Assembly (NCBI GenBank): GCA_025201365.1 | Contig: JAIXMF010000014.1 | Location: 62,001-126,000, forward strand | Reading direction: 5' to 3' | Source of the DNA: Syncephalis plumigaleata | Lineage: Eukaryota; Zoopagomycota; Zoopagomycetes; Zoopagales; Piptocephalidaceae | DNA: 64,000 nucleotides | Part shown: piece by piece, positions 53,418-64,000 of the stretch | Layout of the letters: every line of letters begins with the position of its first letter | Position numbering within the stretch: position 1 is the stretch's first letter | The notes under the pieces: generated by a model | What the model saw: only the letters and a program-made list of their open reading frames with translations | Databases searched by the model: none | Told to the model about the DNA's origin: nothing | Made by a program: the position numbers and the translations under genes

Positions 53418-55236
53418 TTACGACTTGCATTGCGGATTCAACGAGTATTCCGGTAGTGGATAGCCAGATTCGTTAAATGCACGAAGACCAGGATCATTGT
53501 ATAGTTTGGGATGCTCCTTGATATACTTGGCTGTAGGTCTATCCTTGGGATCGCATGTGACATCAATCTTATCCGGATGTTGATAGATACGAATGTAGTC
53601 GACGTGCATGGTGGAGGGAATCGGTGCATTCTTTTCATCGACCTCGCCGAAACCAGTTGACATGGCCAAATTCATAATGATATACTATGAAATACGTTAA
53701 TATTACCGCATATTCTAATGCATAACGGCTACTAATCAATTGACTTACCATCGGTTCTTCGGATATAAGTCGTTGGCCCACGCCGTTCTTTGAGTTGGGA
53801 GCAACTGCACGTGCATCAATGGTGGCTTTCTTATTTTCATCAATGTACCACCGGACGTAGCCCTTGGCGCCTGGCTCATACTGGAAGGCATAGTTCTGAT
53901 AAGCCTTTCCTTCAAAGTATTCCGGTCCAACCTTCGTCTTTGCCGACACCATTTGCTGTAGTTCCGAGCCACTATACGTGTTCTTATAGGTGGATGTCGC
54001 ATTATTAATGACAAAGTATTGGGGATTCACGACGTAGTCAGCATCAAATGGCGCGAATTGATGTGATTGCGACACGGTGGCACCACCATTATTACCACCA
54101 TCTTTGGCGGCACCTTCTAGTAAATCTATTTCGGGTGCACCACGTCCAATACCGGGTGATGGTGTATCCTGATCCGAGCATAAACATTTATTGAGTCGTT
54201 GACCTGCCAACTTCGAGTAACCAGCATTGATGCCCTGACCCTTCTGTACACCCAGATCACAGCTATCATAGCTATATGGCCAACTGGAAATGGATCATAT
54301 TAGTACACAGTAACAGTTGTAAGAAGACAACTTACAGTCCATCGGTAGATCCACCATATGCACTAGATAGATGGTATAATTAGAACAGAAATAGCATTTA
54401 CAGCTAGAGTGACGACTACTTACGCTCGTGCCAGATTACCCATGGTCCAGATAGCAGGCCAGAATGCAGGAATGGTAGGACTACCCGGTAATGATACACG
54501 CGCTATTATTTCATTTATATTAGTAACGTTATACATGTGTATACGTATATATCCATAGCATAGATTGCTCACCTTCTAGATAGCCACCACGGAAGCAGAA
54601 CTTATTCCATGTTTGTATCATTGCACTAGCATAACGCTGCTGTCCAATCTGTTTCTTTTCAATGGTGATGCGTAGTGTGCCATCCTTCGTGGTCGCTTGA
54701 TCAGGATGATAGTATTCCATATCGCCTGTTTGCCAGTTCCACAAATCAAGTGCCTCCCTATTTCACGTTTGAAGCAATTGTTCAACCATCATATGATGTG
54801 CGTTAATAACGGTATTACTCTTGTTTCCCCCCTAAAAGTCCATCGATATTAATTACCAGATTTTATCTTGTCCCGGACGGAAGTTGCGACCATCCTGGTT
54901 GAATTCATCCGAGAACACGAGTTGATACTCTGTATTATCCTCCATTCGCTTTCTACGTGCTTCTTGTGGTGTATCCGGATCAACCCATTTATTACCAGGA
55001 TTAGATGGATTGCTACCACCACTTACGCCTGTACCATCCGAGTTGAGCTTATCCTTCCATATGGTATTTTTGAGAATGGGGAAAGCAATAGCTAGAAACG
55101 CTACACCCAAGGCGAGCAATATACCGGCAATGATTATCAACCAGCGTGGCAAGCTACCCGAACCCTTCCCGGCTTTTGAAATGTTTCTGGGTGTGGCCAT
55201 ACCCACCGCCAGGTCATCTCTACTATGATAATGCAT
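53418..55236 (-). CDS. KRE6/SKN1-family beta-glucan synthesis protein (GH16), paralogue 1
   Basis: Type II membrane protein of the KRE6/SKN1 family (GH16 fold), needed for beta-1,6-glucan in fungal walls. Six exons in phase: 54857-55236, 54573-54757, 54424-54502, 54336-54362, 53749-54283 and 53418-53684; 490 aa. A short cytosolic N-terminus precedes one anchor (LIIIAGILLALGVAFLAIAF), then a linker, then YQLVFSDEFNQDGRNF. The catalytic GH16 motif is EIDLLEG (E-x-D-x-x-E), with SPGIGRGAPEIDLLEGA the family block. FCFRGGYLEG, FWPAIWTMGNLA and the C-terminal VDYIRIYQHPDKIDVTCDPK follow. It has two introns more than the two paralogues to its right. Confidence 0.93.
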
Positions 55237-56644
55237 ATTATATAGCTAGTGGTGCAGCGTATGTGTGTAGTGCTTAGTGCTTCTTAGTGTTTGTACTTGA
55301 AAGATGAGCGAGTATTACGTGATAGCAGGGTAATAGAAAGAAATGCCAGCCTGCTTGTATACGGTAAACTAGAAATCCAAACAGTAATAACTGTAGAACT
55401 CGTTGATATAGTCGAGCAGGAAAGAAAAAGAGAAAGATGCTAAGGAAGAGGTGTAAGAAGTTCGAGAAGAACGAGCTATACTACACTAATAAGGAAGAAA
55501 AGGGGACAGGTAAAATGTGTACTTGTCTACAAAAACAGAAACAAGACACTAATAATAATAATAACAGAGCTGATTGTTTATCTCATTGATCATTCATTAT
55601 CAAGGCAGTCCTAAATGCTATTAATAATAATAATGCAGACGAGTGGATCTCCATTCTATTAGTAGTTGCATTGTTTTGTTAAATGGATCAATCTAAATAA
55701 ATACTGGAGTAGTATCCAATGCAAACCATCTATTTATTTATTTACTAGAACTGATATCTTAGAAGCTTGGCCTTTATTCAATCTGAGCACAATTGATTAA
55801 AAGTATTGAGAGAAATCATGTGGATTACATGAATATTCCTAAGTAGATCGACTGTCAATACTATTCATACTTGTATAAGGACACACCATGTAAGTAACGG
55901 CAACTGCAATGAAATACTTAATTCCCTATTAAATATGCACTAGCCAACAAGTGTACTTTCTAATTAAACCCGATCACAACAGCTAGCATCTAATCATAAT
56001 GTAGTGATCGACAAGTGTCTACGATAACAAATCCATTTGAGTAACAATACGTACATATACACATATACATGAATGCTAATCTACATGATGTACTATTTTT
56101 AAACAGATTCGAGATTTCTATTAAATAATGGGTCCTTCTATAAACGGACATAATTATAGCTAAGATACTGTCATCCATTGGCAGTAGCGAATAAGTCATC
56201 ACTTCTTAATGTAGTCAATCTATTGACGATTGTTCGCGAAATCACTCATTGGCATTGTGTTCATGGAGAGAGAGGAGAGAGAAAGGCCAGAAAAGGCCAA
56301 CTCTGGTTGTTTTCTCCCATAACAAAATAGAAACAGAATCGCTTCCTTCATTATTGTTATCTCACTCTCTTTTTCGTAGTTTACGCGGACCAGCTTATTC
56401 GGTCTCCGCTTGCAGACGGTGAAGATTCATTGGTCTATTTATGTCTTTTTTCTTTACAAAAAAGTACATAATGTCCTTTCTTATTCCCTCTCTCTCTTTC
56501 ACGCTTACACTTGTCCTATTTGAGCTACATATTACTCTACCTTTGTTTTTCTCTCTATAGCCGCGTCAGGTCTTGCTCTATCTAACTAATACACAACTAC
56601 ATGATTATTGTCAATAATAATAATAATAATAATAATAATTAGAC
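55237..56644. other. Intergenic region
   Basis: About 1.4 kb of divergent promoter space between KRE6-like paralogues 1 and 2. The part next to gene 2 has a TCTCT tract and an AAT repeat (56616-56640) directly before the ATG. No gene seen. Confidence 0.5.
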
Positions 56645-58327
56645 ATGGGAGCTGCAGGTAATGGACGCCGTATTTGCGGCATGCCTCGCTGGATATTCTT
56701 CACTATTTGCGCTATTCTTGCCTTGGGTGTGGCATTCGCGGCCATTGGCGTTCCCATTCTAAAGTCAACTGTTTGGAAGAGTAATTCAAATAAAAATGGC
56801 AGTGACAGCGAAGACTCTGACAGCAGCGATGGTAGTGGTAATAATAGCAGCGGCGGTAGTAAGAAGCCAGATGTTAGCAAATGGATCGATTCGGATACAC
56901 CAAAGGAACTACGCACTAAGAAGATGGAGGATGGAAGTGAATACAAGCTGGTATTCTCTGATGAATTTAATAAAGATGGGCGTGATTTCAATCCAGGCAA
57001 AGATAAGATATGGTAAGTTGATACTAATATTAATATTAATATTAATAGTAGTAGTAGTAGTAATAATGAACGTTAACACAACTGATATCATTTAGGGAAG
57101 GTGTCAATCTACACTATTGGCAAACGGGTGATTACGAGCACTATATACCGGAACAAGCCAGCACAAAAGATGGTAAACTACGCATCACTATTGAGCGAAA
57201 GCGAGTTGGAAATCAGGACTTTGCTAGTGCCATGTTACAAACGTGGAATAACTTTTGCTTCCGTGGCGGATATCTAGAAGGTAAACTATATATATATATA
57301 TATATATGTATGTATAACATTGCTAATAGGAATGCATTTCACATAGCTCGTATCTCCTTACCTGGAGCAGCTAATGTACCAGCTTTATGGCCAGCCGTAT
57401 GGACCATGGGTAATCTAGGGCGTGCTGGTTATGGTGCATCCACCGATGGACTATGGCCCTACAGCTATGACACATGCGATGCCGGTGTTTCGCGTAATCA
57501 AAGCTTAACCACTGGACTGTCGTGGTTGCCTGGCCAGCGACTCAACAAGTGCTTGTGTCCCGATCAAGACACACCATCACCTGGTATTGGACGTAGCGCA
57601 CCTGAGCTCGATCTACTAGAAGGTGCCGGCGGTGATGGTGGCAACAATGGCGGTGGTACCGTGTCGCAATCCCATCAATTTGGTCCATTCGACGCGGAAT
57701 ACACGGTGAAGGAACAGTATGTGGTCGTGTATAACAGCACTAGCACCTATAAGAACACCTATAAAGGTGCACACCTTCAACAAGCGGTCTCCGTCAAGAC
57801 AAAAATTCCACCGCAGTATTATGAAGGTCGTGACTATATGGACTATGCGTTTGACTATGAGCCAGGTGCCAAGGGAACTGCTCGCTGGTATGTTGGCGGT
57901 CAAAAGAAGTGGTCGCTCGATGCACGCGCCGTTGCACCAAATGCCGCGGTTAACGCAGGACAACGCATTATCTCTGAAGAACCAATGGTAAGTAACTCGA
58001 TGAAGTGATATCATCACTAGCCATTGTGCAGTTCCTAATCATTTATCTGTTACTCTCTAGTACATCATCATGAATGTTGGTATGTCAAATGGATTTGGTG
58101 CAGTTGACCTGGAGAATGCGAAATTCCCGGCTACGATGTACGTCGACTACATTCGTATCTATCAACATCCAGATAGAATCGATATTGGTTGTGATCCCAA
58201 GGATAGGCCAACAGCCAAGTACATCAAGGATCATCCCAAGTTATACAATGATCCAACATTACGGGAATTCAAAGATTCGGGCTATCCGCTACCGGAATAC
58301 TCGTTGAATCCACAATGCAAGGCTTAA
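56645..58327 (+). CDS. KRE6/SKN1-family beta-glucan synthesis protein (GH16), paralogue 2
   Basis: Same role and topology as paralogue 1. Four exons in phase (56645-57012, 57096-57280, 57347-57987, 58061-58327), 486 aa; exon 2 (185 nt) and the last exon (267 nt) have the same lengths in all three copies. The anchor FTICAILALGVAFAAIGVPI is followed by an Asp/Ser/Asn-rich linker and YKLVFSDEFNKDGRDF. The catalytic block is APELDLLEGAGG (E-L-D-L-L-E). Two Cys in NKCLCPDQDTP and the end YSLNPQCKA are conserved. From about 56875 to 57100, including intron 1, it is almost identical to paralogue 3. Confidence 0.93.
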
Positions 58328-58630
58328 CAAATATTAGTATAGATCAGTCATAGCTCTTTATAGTTTTGCTAATAGCAGCAGTTAGTATATCATATATATA
58401 TTGGTTGCATAATAAACTTGAACATACTTCCATTACAAGATTCTAAACATTTATTAATAATGGTCTATTAGTTTTCCATGAATACCACAATACTATCAAT
58501 ACAAACTGCTCTTTAACAATTAAACAGATATTATCAATAAATTTGTGATAATGCATATACAGCTTAGCCCGGTTTATTAATATGAAAGACGGGAGACAGC
58601 AATAGTGATGATGCCAACAACGATGGTTCT
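58328..58630. other. Convergent intergenic region
   Basis: About 300 bp between the stops of paralogues 2 and 3; AT-rich 3' flanks with AATAAA-type signals. Confidence 0.5.
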
Positions 58631-60399
58631 TTACGCCGGACATTTACCGTCTAGTGAGTAGCTAGGCAATGGATAGCCTGCATCTTTAAAGTTATGAAGT
58701 GATGGATCATTGTATAGCTTGGGATGATCCTTGATATACTTGGCTGTAGGTCTATCCTTGGGATCACAACCAAGATCGATCTTGTCCGGATGTTGATAGA
58801 TACGAATGTAGTCGACGTACATCGTAGCCGGGAATTTAGCGCGTGAAAAATCTATCTTGCCAAATGTATCGGACATGGCAACATTTAAAATCAAATACTA
58901 AATAAATAGATAACAAGTGAGCATGATGAGGATGATTAGTTTCATTTCTACCTATCTATCCAGTAGAGAGTGCTTACCATAGGTTCTTCCGAGATAACAC
59001 GTTGACCGATCTTGGCCTGAGCATTAGGACCGACGGCTTTGGCATCAAACATCCACTTCTTGTCATCGCCTACCCACCAAGTGACACGGCCCTGAGGTCC
59101 AGGTGTATAGTCGAATGCATAGGTTTGATAGGCACGTCCCTCGTAGTATTGTGGATCAATCTTTGTCTTAACCGAGATAACTTGTTGCAATTTGCCACCA
59201 TCATACGAGTTCTTATAAGTAGACGATGTGTTGAAAATGTTGACGTGTCGCGATTGTGCCTTGTAATTAATGTCGAATGGTGCGAATTGATGTGATTGCG
59301 ATATAGTGCCACCGCCCTTGTTACCCTCATCGCCATTAACACCAAAGTCACCACCGGCACCTTCTAATAAATCGAGTTCAGCTGCACTACGTCCAATACC
59401 GGGTGATGGCGTGTCTTGATCCGAGCATAGACATTTATTGAGTCGCTGGCCAGGTAACCATGATACTACACCGGCATTACTCTGGTTGGCAGTTACACCG
59501 GTATCGCATGTATCATAGCTGTAGGGCCATAGTCCATCGGTGGATGCACCATAGCCAGCACGTCCTAGATTACCCATGGTCCATACGGCTGGCCATAAAG
59601 CTGGTACGGTTGGATCACCTGGCAATGATACACTGGCTATATATATGTAATAAAATATTGGTTAACCACTGCTAATTGACATATAGATAGATATACATCC
59701 ACTTACCTTCCATATATCCACCGCGGAAGCAAAAGTTATTCCATGTTTGCAACATGGCACTTACATAATCCTGATCACCTACTCGTCTCTTCTCCACTCT
59801 AATACGTAATTTACCATCCTTTGTACTAGCTTGATCCGGTATATAACGTTCATGGTCTTCAGTTTGCCAATAGTGTAGATTGACACCTTCCCTAAATGAT
59901 ATTAGTTGTGTTAACGTTCATTACTACTACTATTACTACTACTACTACTACTACTACTATTAATATTAGTATCAACTTACCATATCTTATCTTTGCCTGG
60001 ATTGAAATCACGCCCATCTTTATTAAATTCATCAGAGAACACCAACTTGTATTCACTTCCATCCTCCATCTTCTTAGTGCGTAGTTCCTTTGGTGTATCC
60101 GAATCGATCCATTTGCTTAATGGTTTATTGGAACTACCGCTATTTCCAGACCCGCTAACATACCCATCTGCATCCTCGCTTGAACCTATACCGTTCTTCC
60201 ATACTGTAAACTTGAGGATAGGGAAAACGATAGCCACACATGCCACAATAACCAGTAAAGTAGCACCAATAGTGATAACTAATTTGCGTGGCAAACCAAA
60301 TAGTCGTTTGCCACGAACTTGATGAGCAGGTGCCAGGTCATCATGACTAGGCATAGGCTGCAAGTTACGAGCCCGTAGTGCTCGTACCGACTCACTCAT
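58631..60399 (-). CDS. KRE6/SKN1-family beta-glucan synthesis protein (GH16), paralogue 3
   Basis: Four exons in phase (59981-60399, 59707-59891, 58978-59636, 58631-58897), 509 aa, with intron positions as in paralogue 2. The N-terminus MSESVRALRARNLQPMPSHD is longer; the anchor is LVITIGATLLVIVACVAIVF. The catalytic block is AAELDLLEGAGG, with an extra GVNGDEGNKGG insertion behind it. The C-terminus is VDYIRIYQHPDKIDLGCDPK then YSLDGKCPA. It converges on paralogue 2. Its first-exon end, intron 1 and exon-2 start match paralogue 2 nearly base for base apart from microsatellite length, while the last exon is more diverged. Confidence 0.93.
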
Positions 60400-60942
60400 A
60401 ATAGGATGGATAGAGTGGAAAGAGTGAGCGGCTTAAAAAAGGGCGCAGTTAAATAGAACGGAGTAAGTGTTATAGTATTGATTAGTTGTACTTCAATAGG
60501 GTGAAGTAGTGTATATAAAGGACAAAGCAATACGCTCTATGACAGAAGATAAACTAAAATATTATGCCAGCTAGCTGCAGTATTACTTTGACATAGAAAT
60601 TAGCGCTTTGTTAGAATAAAGAAAGAACGAGGAACAGGTAATATGAGAGGAGTGGCTGTTACTATCAAAAGAAAAGAACAAGAGAAATAGCGGCTTAAGG
60701 AGTAGAGGAATTAGGCGGCAATACGAAACAAAGATAGAATGTTCGCTACCTTTTTTAGTAGACCCATATTTACAGCACCAATGAAAGAAAAAGGAAGGAG
60801 GTACAAGCTCCATAAAAAGCTATTCTATAAAAATGTTAGAGTTCAGATGATTACTCCGATTCTCTGTACTGCTATAATTAAATCATCTATTTATTATTGT
60901 TACTGCTTCTAGTCATAAATGTATATGCTTTCATCGGTAGAA
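60400..60942. other. Intergenic region
   Basis: Promoter of KRE6-like paralogue 3 and 3' flank of the RAD3 gene; purine-rich. No gene seen. Confidence 0.5.
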
Positions 60943-63900
60943 TTAATGTGCAATAGCTGGTTTATCGGCCAACATCTTCGATTTGTCAATAGTACTAGTA
61001 CTACTGCCACCACCAACAGCTGTAGTAGTGTCTTTTGTTTTCGCCAATACATCTTGTACACTCCAAAGGCTCACTCCCAGTTGTCCTTGTTCGAATGGTT
61101 GAGCCATAGTACGCAGGAACTTTTTTGCAATACCAATGGCCATATCAGTTGACAGATTAATAGTGGCATCCGCTAGATACTGATTGATCCATTTGGGTAA
61201 TTTGGAACGTTTATCGTTCAGACCAAATCGCTAATAAAGAATTGTATTAGCAAACAAGTTATCCTATATATATACTACGAGTAATCCCGCTTACTTTATC
61301 GGCGAATATCATGAGACCGTAGTCAGTTTTACCGCGAAGAACACGACCGACACATTGTGCGGCATGACGCATGGCATCAAAGGTAAGAAAGTCATTCTCT
61401 CGTATACGATAATTCGTGCGCAAGTATTCCAAACGAGCCTATCGATACACGGTTAAGTGGCAATCATTATACCATGAATCATGCGTAGTAATCACCTTTA
61501 ATATACGACTTTCCGTGTATTGATAAGGAATACCGAACATAATGACAGCTCGTCCATAGTTGTGATCAAAATCGATACCTTCAGATACCTTGCCACGAGC
61601 TACAGAGAGTAGAATAGCACCACGTCCATTATTACAAGCCTTTATGAGGTGACAATAATTATCAGAGCAATTAGAATGCATGCTAACCGTAATACGTTGC
61701 AACTAGTTACCATACGATAATTCTGAAGGGCAATACTCGTTTCTGCTGCATCTGGCGTTTCAACGAATATCAATTTATATTTCCATGCTTCTTGTAATAA
61801 ACCCTATTTTAACGAAAGATAAAGCTGAATGAGCAAGTGATGTTATCATATATATATATATCGTACCATTTCATTCCAAGCAGCCACAATTGATTCCATG
61901 TATAGATAACTCGGAAAGAATGCCACAATACCATCGGGTACAATTTTCGCACATTCAATTAATAGACTACCATAATTACGCACTACTGCCGGATCATTTC
62001 GTACTTCAAAGCGAGAGCTCACCGCTACTTGATCGCTACCACGTGTGACCACCTAGCATGTTCAATCAGCGTTATTAGGCAAGAGTAATCAATTGTCGTG
62101 TCAAGATAAATACCATAGGAAGGAAACAATTACGCGTTAATGTCATCGAGTAGCTTTCCTGTACCACTGCATGGAATTGCAACATACGCGGGTACATGTC
62201 CAATGGCGACAATGTACCAGAAGTGATGACAACAGAGCGGAATCGTTGGAATATCGGTTTAATAGCAATGGAGGCATCTAAGCAACTGCATTCAATGGGT
62301 GGTGGTAAGAATAAGTGTGCATGTAAGTATCTAATAACTACTTACACCAAGTGGAATACAGGATTGGGAATCTCGCTCTTTTCCGATTCAAATGGTTCAA
62401 GAATTAGCTGGAATCCTAACGATAATAATAATAGCTCGATTAATTAATCTAGTATACATATCAATAGAATCAATGATACCTTTCTCATAAGTGGCGACCA
62501 AAGTAGCAAATTGAGTCACTTGAGTCAGTGCCGATAACTCCTCCATATGCGTTAGTTCCAGTGTGCGTACTAATGATACTAGTCGTTCAGCGCAAAATCT
62601 ATTGATAGACATTAACTACTATACGTATAATAATGATGATAATGTCGATAACATTACCGTAATGGTTTCCGTTCAATGTAGGTGATCTCTTTAACGTGTT
62701 GTAGAAACGATGTAGGTGTCTCGGATATTACATTCATAACACGCATACGAGTCTAATTAGTCGAATAATCACATCAGTATAATATATATCCTATTTGCTT
62801 ATTCATCCTACTACCTTGAGATATTCCACGAATCGACGTAGGAATGCTACGAAATGCTCGGCACGTCTGATATTCCCGGGAACAACTTCCTGAAGAATGT
62901 CATCCGGTAATACTGGTATAGACGGTATTAGCATTGCAGTCATTAGTTAAACAATTGTCTTACCTGGATTAGCCATAATAAGACCTTCATCGCGTGCTTG
63001 TCCCGCTTCAACCAATCCTATATCGTTGCATATCATTAGTAATGGCATAATTGTATCGTAAATGCAAATTGCAATCATTTGGTAGCATACCTTCAACTAA
63101 GCGACTATATTCATTCTTCAATTTATCCGAATCCGTTTTCTTGATCCTGTCATTCAATGAGTAAACCATTTAGGCACAATCACTAAAGACTTACTCTTCA
63201 ATGCGTTCTGTTAATGAGGTGACACTACGTGCGGCAGCTTCCAAGGTAGGACGGTACAAATCAATACTCATAGATTCGATGCATACATTGTCTACATGGT
63301 TAGATGTGTATGTATATATGGGTGTCATTATTAGTCATTCGACAATAGTATTATAATGATGCTAAACCATTTACCAATATTATGTGCTTCATCGAATACA
63401 ACAATACAGTCTTTGGAAAGCTCTCTTGACACCAACTCGGCAATCTTAGGATCCAGTAGATAATGATAGCTGTAGATGATGACGTTGGCAAACGATATCT
63501 ATCAAATCAACACTTTAATACCAATACCATTTAATCTCTTTGATTTAGCAAATTACCATCCTACGGGATAAAAAGTAAGGACAATATCCTTGCTGCTTTC
63601 CATAAGTCTTCAATTCATCCAATGTATAGATGCCGGGTGGCATTAATGATGTTTTATTGGCGGATTCCAAGCTCTAATGAAGCATGTGTATTAGTATTAA
63701 TCTTATCAACGCTAGTATTTATCATGCTCTCTACCTCGTAGAAACCGCATAGATCTACTTGGCCACCATCACCCTCTTGTGATGCTTTCTTTGCTCGTTC
63801 TCTCACCCAAGGTGCGGTTAAGTCACGACATCGTGCATCAACTACCTTGCCCTTCTTTTCTTTGCTAACCTGTACGTGTAAGGTGTATTAATGACATGCA

Positions 63901-64000
63901 TATCCAGCTATCTATATAAATACCGTCGGGTGAATACAAAGATTTCTACGTGATGTTAATCCAATACCAATAAATTGCTCTTCATCTTCAGTGGTCGTGT
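60943..64000 (-). CDS. RAD3: RAD3/XPD DNA helicase, C-terminal part (cut by window edge)
   Basis: 5'-3' DNA helicase of TFIIH, acting in nucleotide-excision repair and transcription initiation. Many short exons; the last three are 61496-61639, 61295-61438 and 60943-61230, in phase. Helicase motif II is VVFDEAHNI (complement about 63380-63410). Further blocks are [67 protein letters not shown] (motif V), and [20 protein letters not shown] with [14 protein letters not shown] (motif VI). Fe-S cluster-type Cys occur upstream ([25 protein letters not shown]). The Walker A part lies beyond the right edge. The C-terminus has an extra Thr/Gly/Ser tail after [20 protein letters not shown]. Confidence 0.95.

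Noticed and set aside
1-64000. CRISPR arrays, operons, bacterial ribosome binding sites
   Set aside because: Introns, spliceosomal sites and fungal proteins show nuclear eukaryotic DNA; no regularly spaced repeats of that kind were seen.

Overview
This is a 64 kb piece of a eukaryotic nuclear genome, most likely from an early-diverging fungus. The fungal evidence is three KRE6/SKN1-type wall glucan proteins, a fungalysin (M36) protease, a fungal-type G-protein gamma subunit, and many short introns (mostly 45-100 nt, GT-AG with a few GC-AG). A zoopagomycete-like lineage (Syncephalis/Piptocephalis-type) is my best guess, from gene content alone. Genes are dense, on both strands, with very short shared promoters and no operons.

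Layout. 1-11.6 kb: acetyl-CoA synthetase (cut by the window edge), G-gamma, RNase MRP RNA, a secreted PLC-like protein, a C9orf85/DUF2039 zinc protein, oligoribonuclease REX2, exosome subunit CSL4 and a multi-pass membrane protein. 12-24.4 kb: fungalysin, MOB4/phocein, a vezatin homologue head-to-head with COG2, two tiny membrane proteins and a short-chain dehydrogenase. 24.6-31.7 kb: a 1.3 kb dispersed repeat, then a whole-looking, young Ty3/gypsy LTR element whose 5' LTR ends 10 bp upstream of a tRNA-Ala gene. 31.9-41 kb: an iron-sulfur L-serine dehydratase with a mitochondrial-type leader, two tandem seven-helix membrane proteins and two unknown proteins that both end in SKL. 42.4-43.7 kb: the 1.3 kb repeat again, inverted. 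44.5-52.4 kb: secreted oligopeptidase B, a large seven-helix protein with a lumenal domain and a secreted unknown. 53.4-60.4 kb: three KRE6/SKN1 paralogues. 60.9-64 kb: the C-terminal part of the RAD3/XPD helicase.

Shared themes. REX2 and CSL4 are RNA-decay factors and lie convergently next to each other. COG2 (Golgi tethering) shares a 36 bp promoter interval with a vezatin-like membrane protein. The KRE6 cluster points to active cell-wall remodelling. The secreted peptidases and the PLC-like protein suit an absorptive or mycoparasitic life.

Quality note. Several conserved host genes contain frame breaks of one missing base, while neighbouring genes are intact. This looks more like residual sequencing indels than decay, although the PLC-like gene has enough of them to be a pseudogene. 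The least explained items are a 55-60 bp dispersed repeat carrying AATAAA (five copies), the 1.3 kb inverted repeat pair, the seven-helix family and the two SKL proteins.
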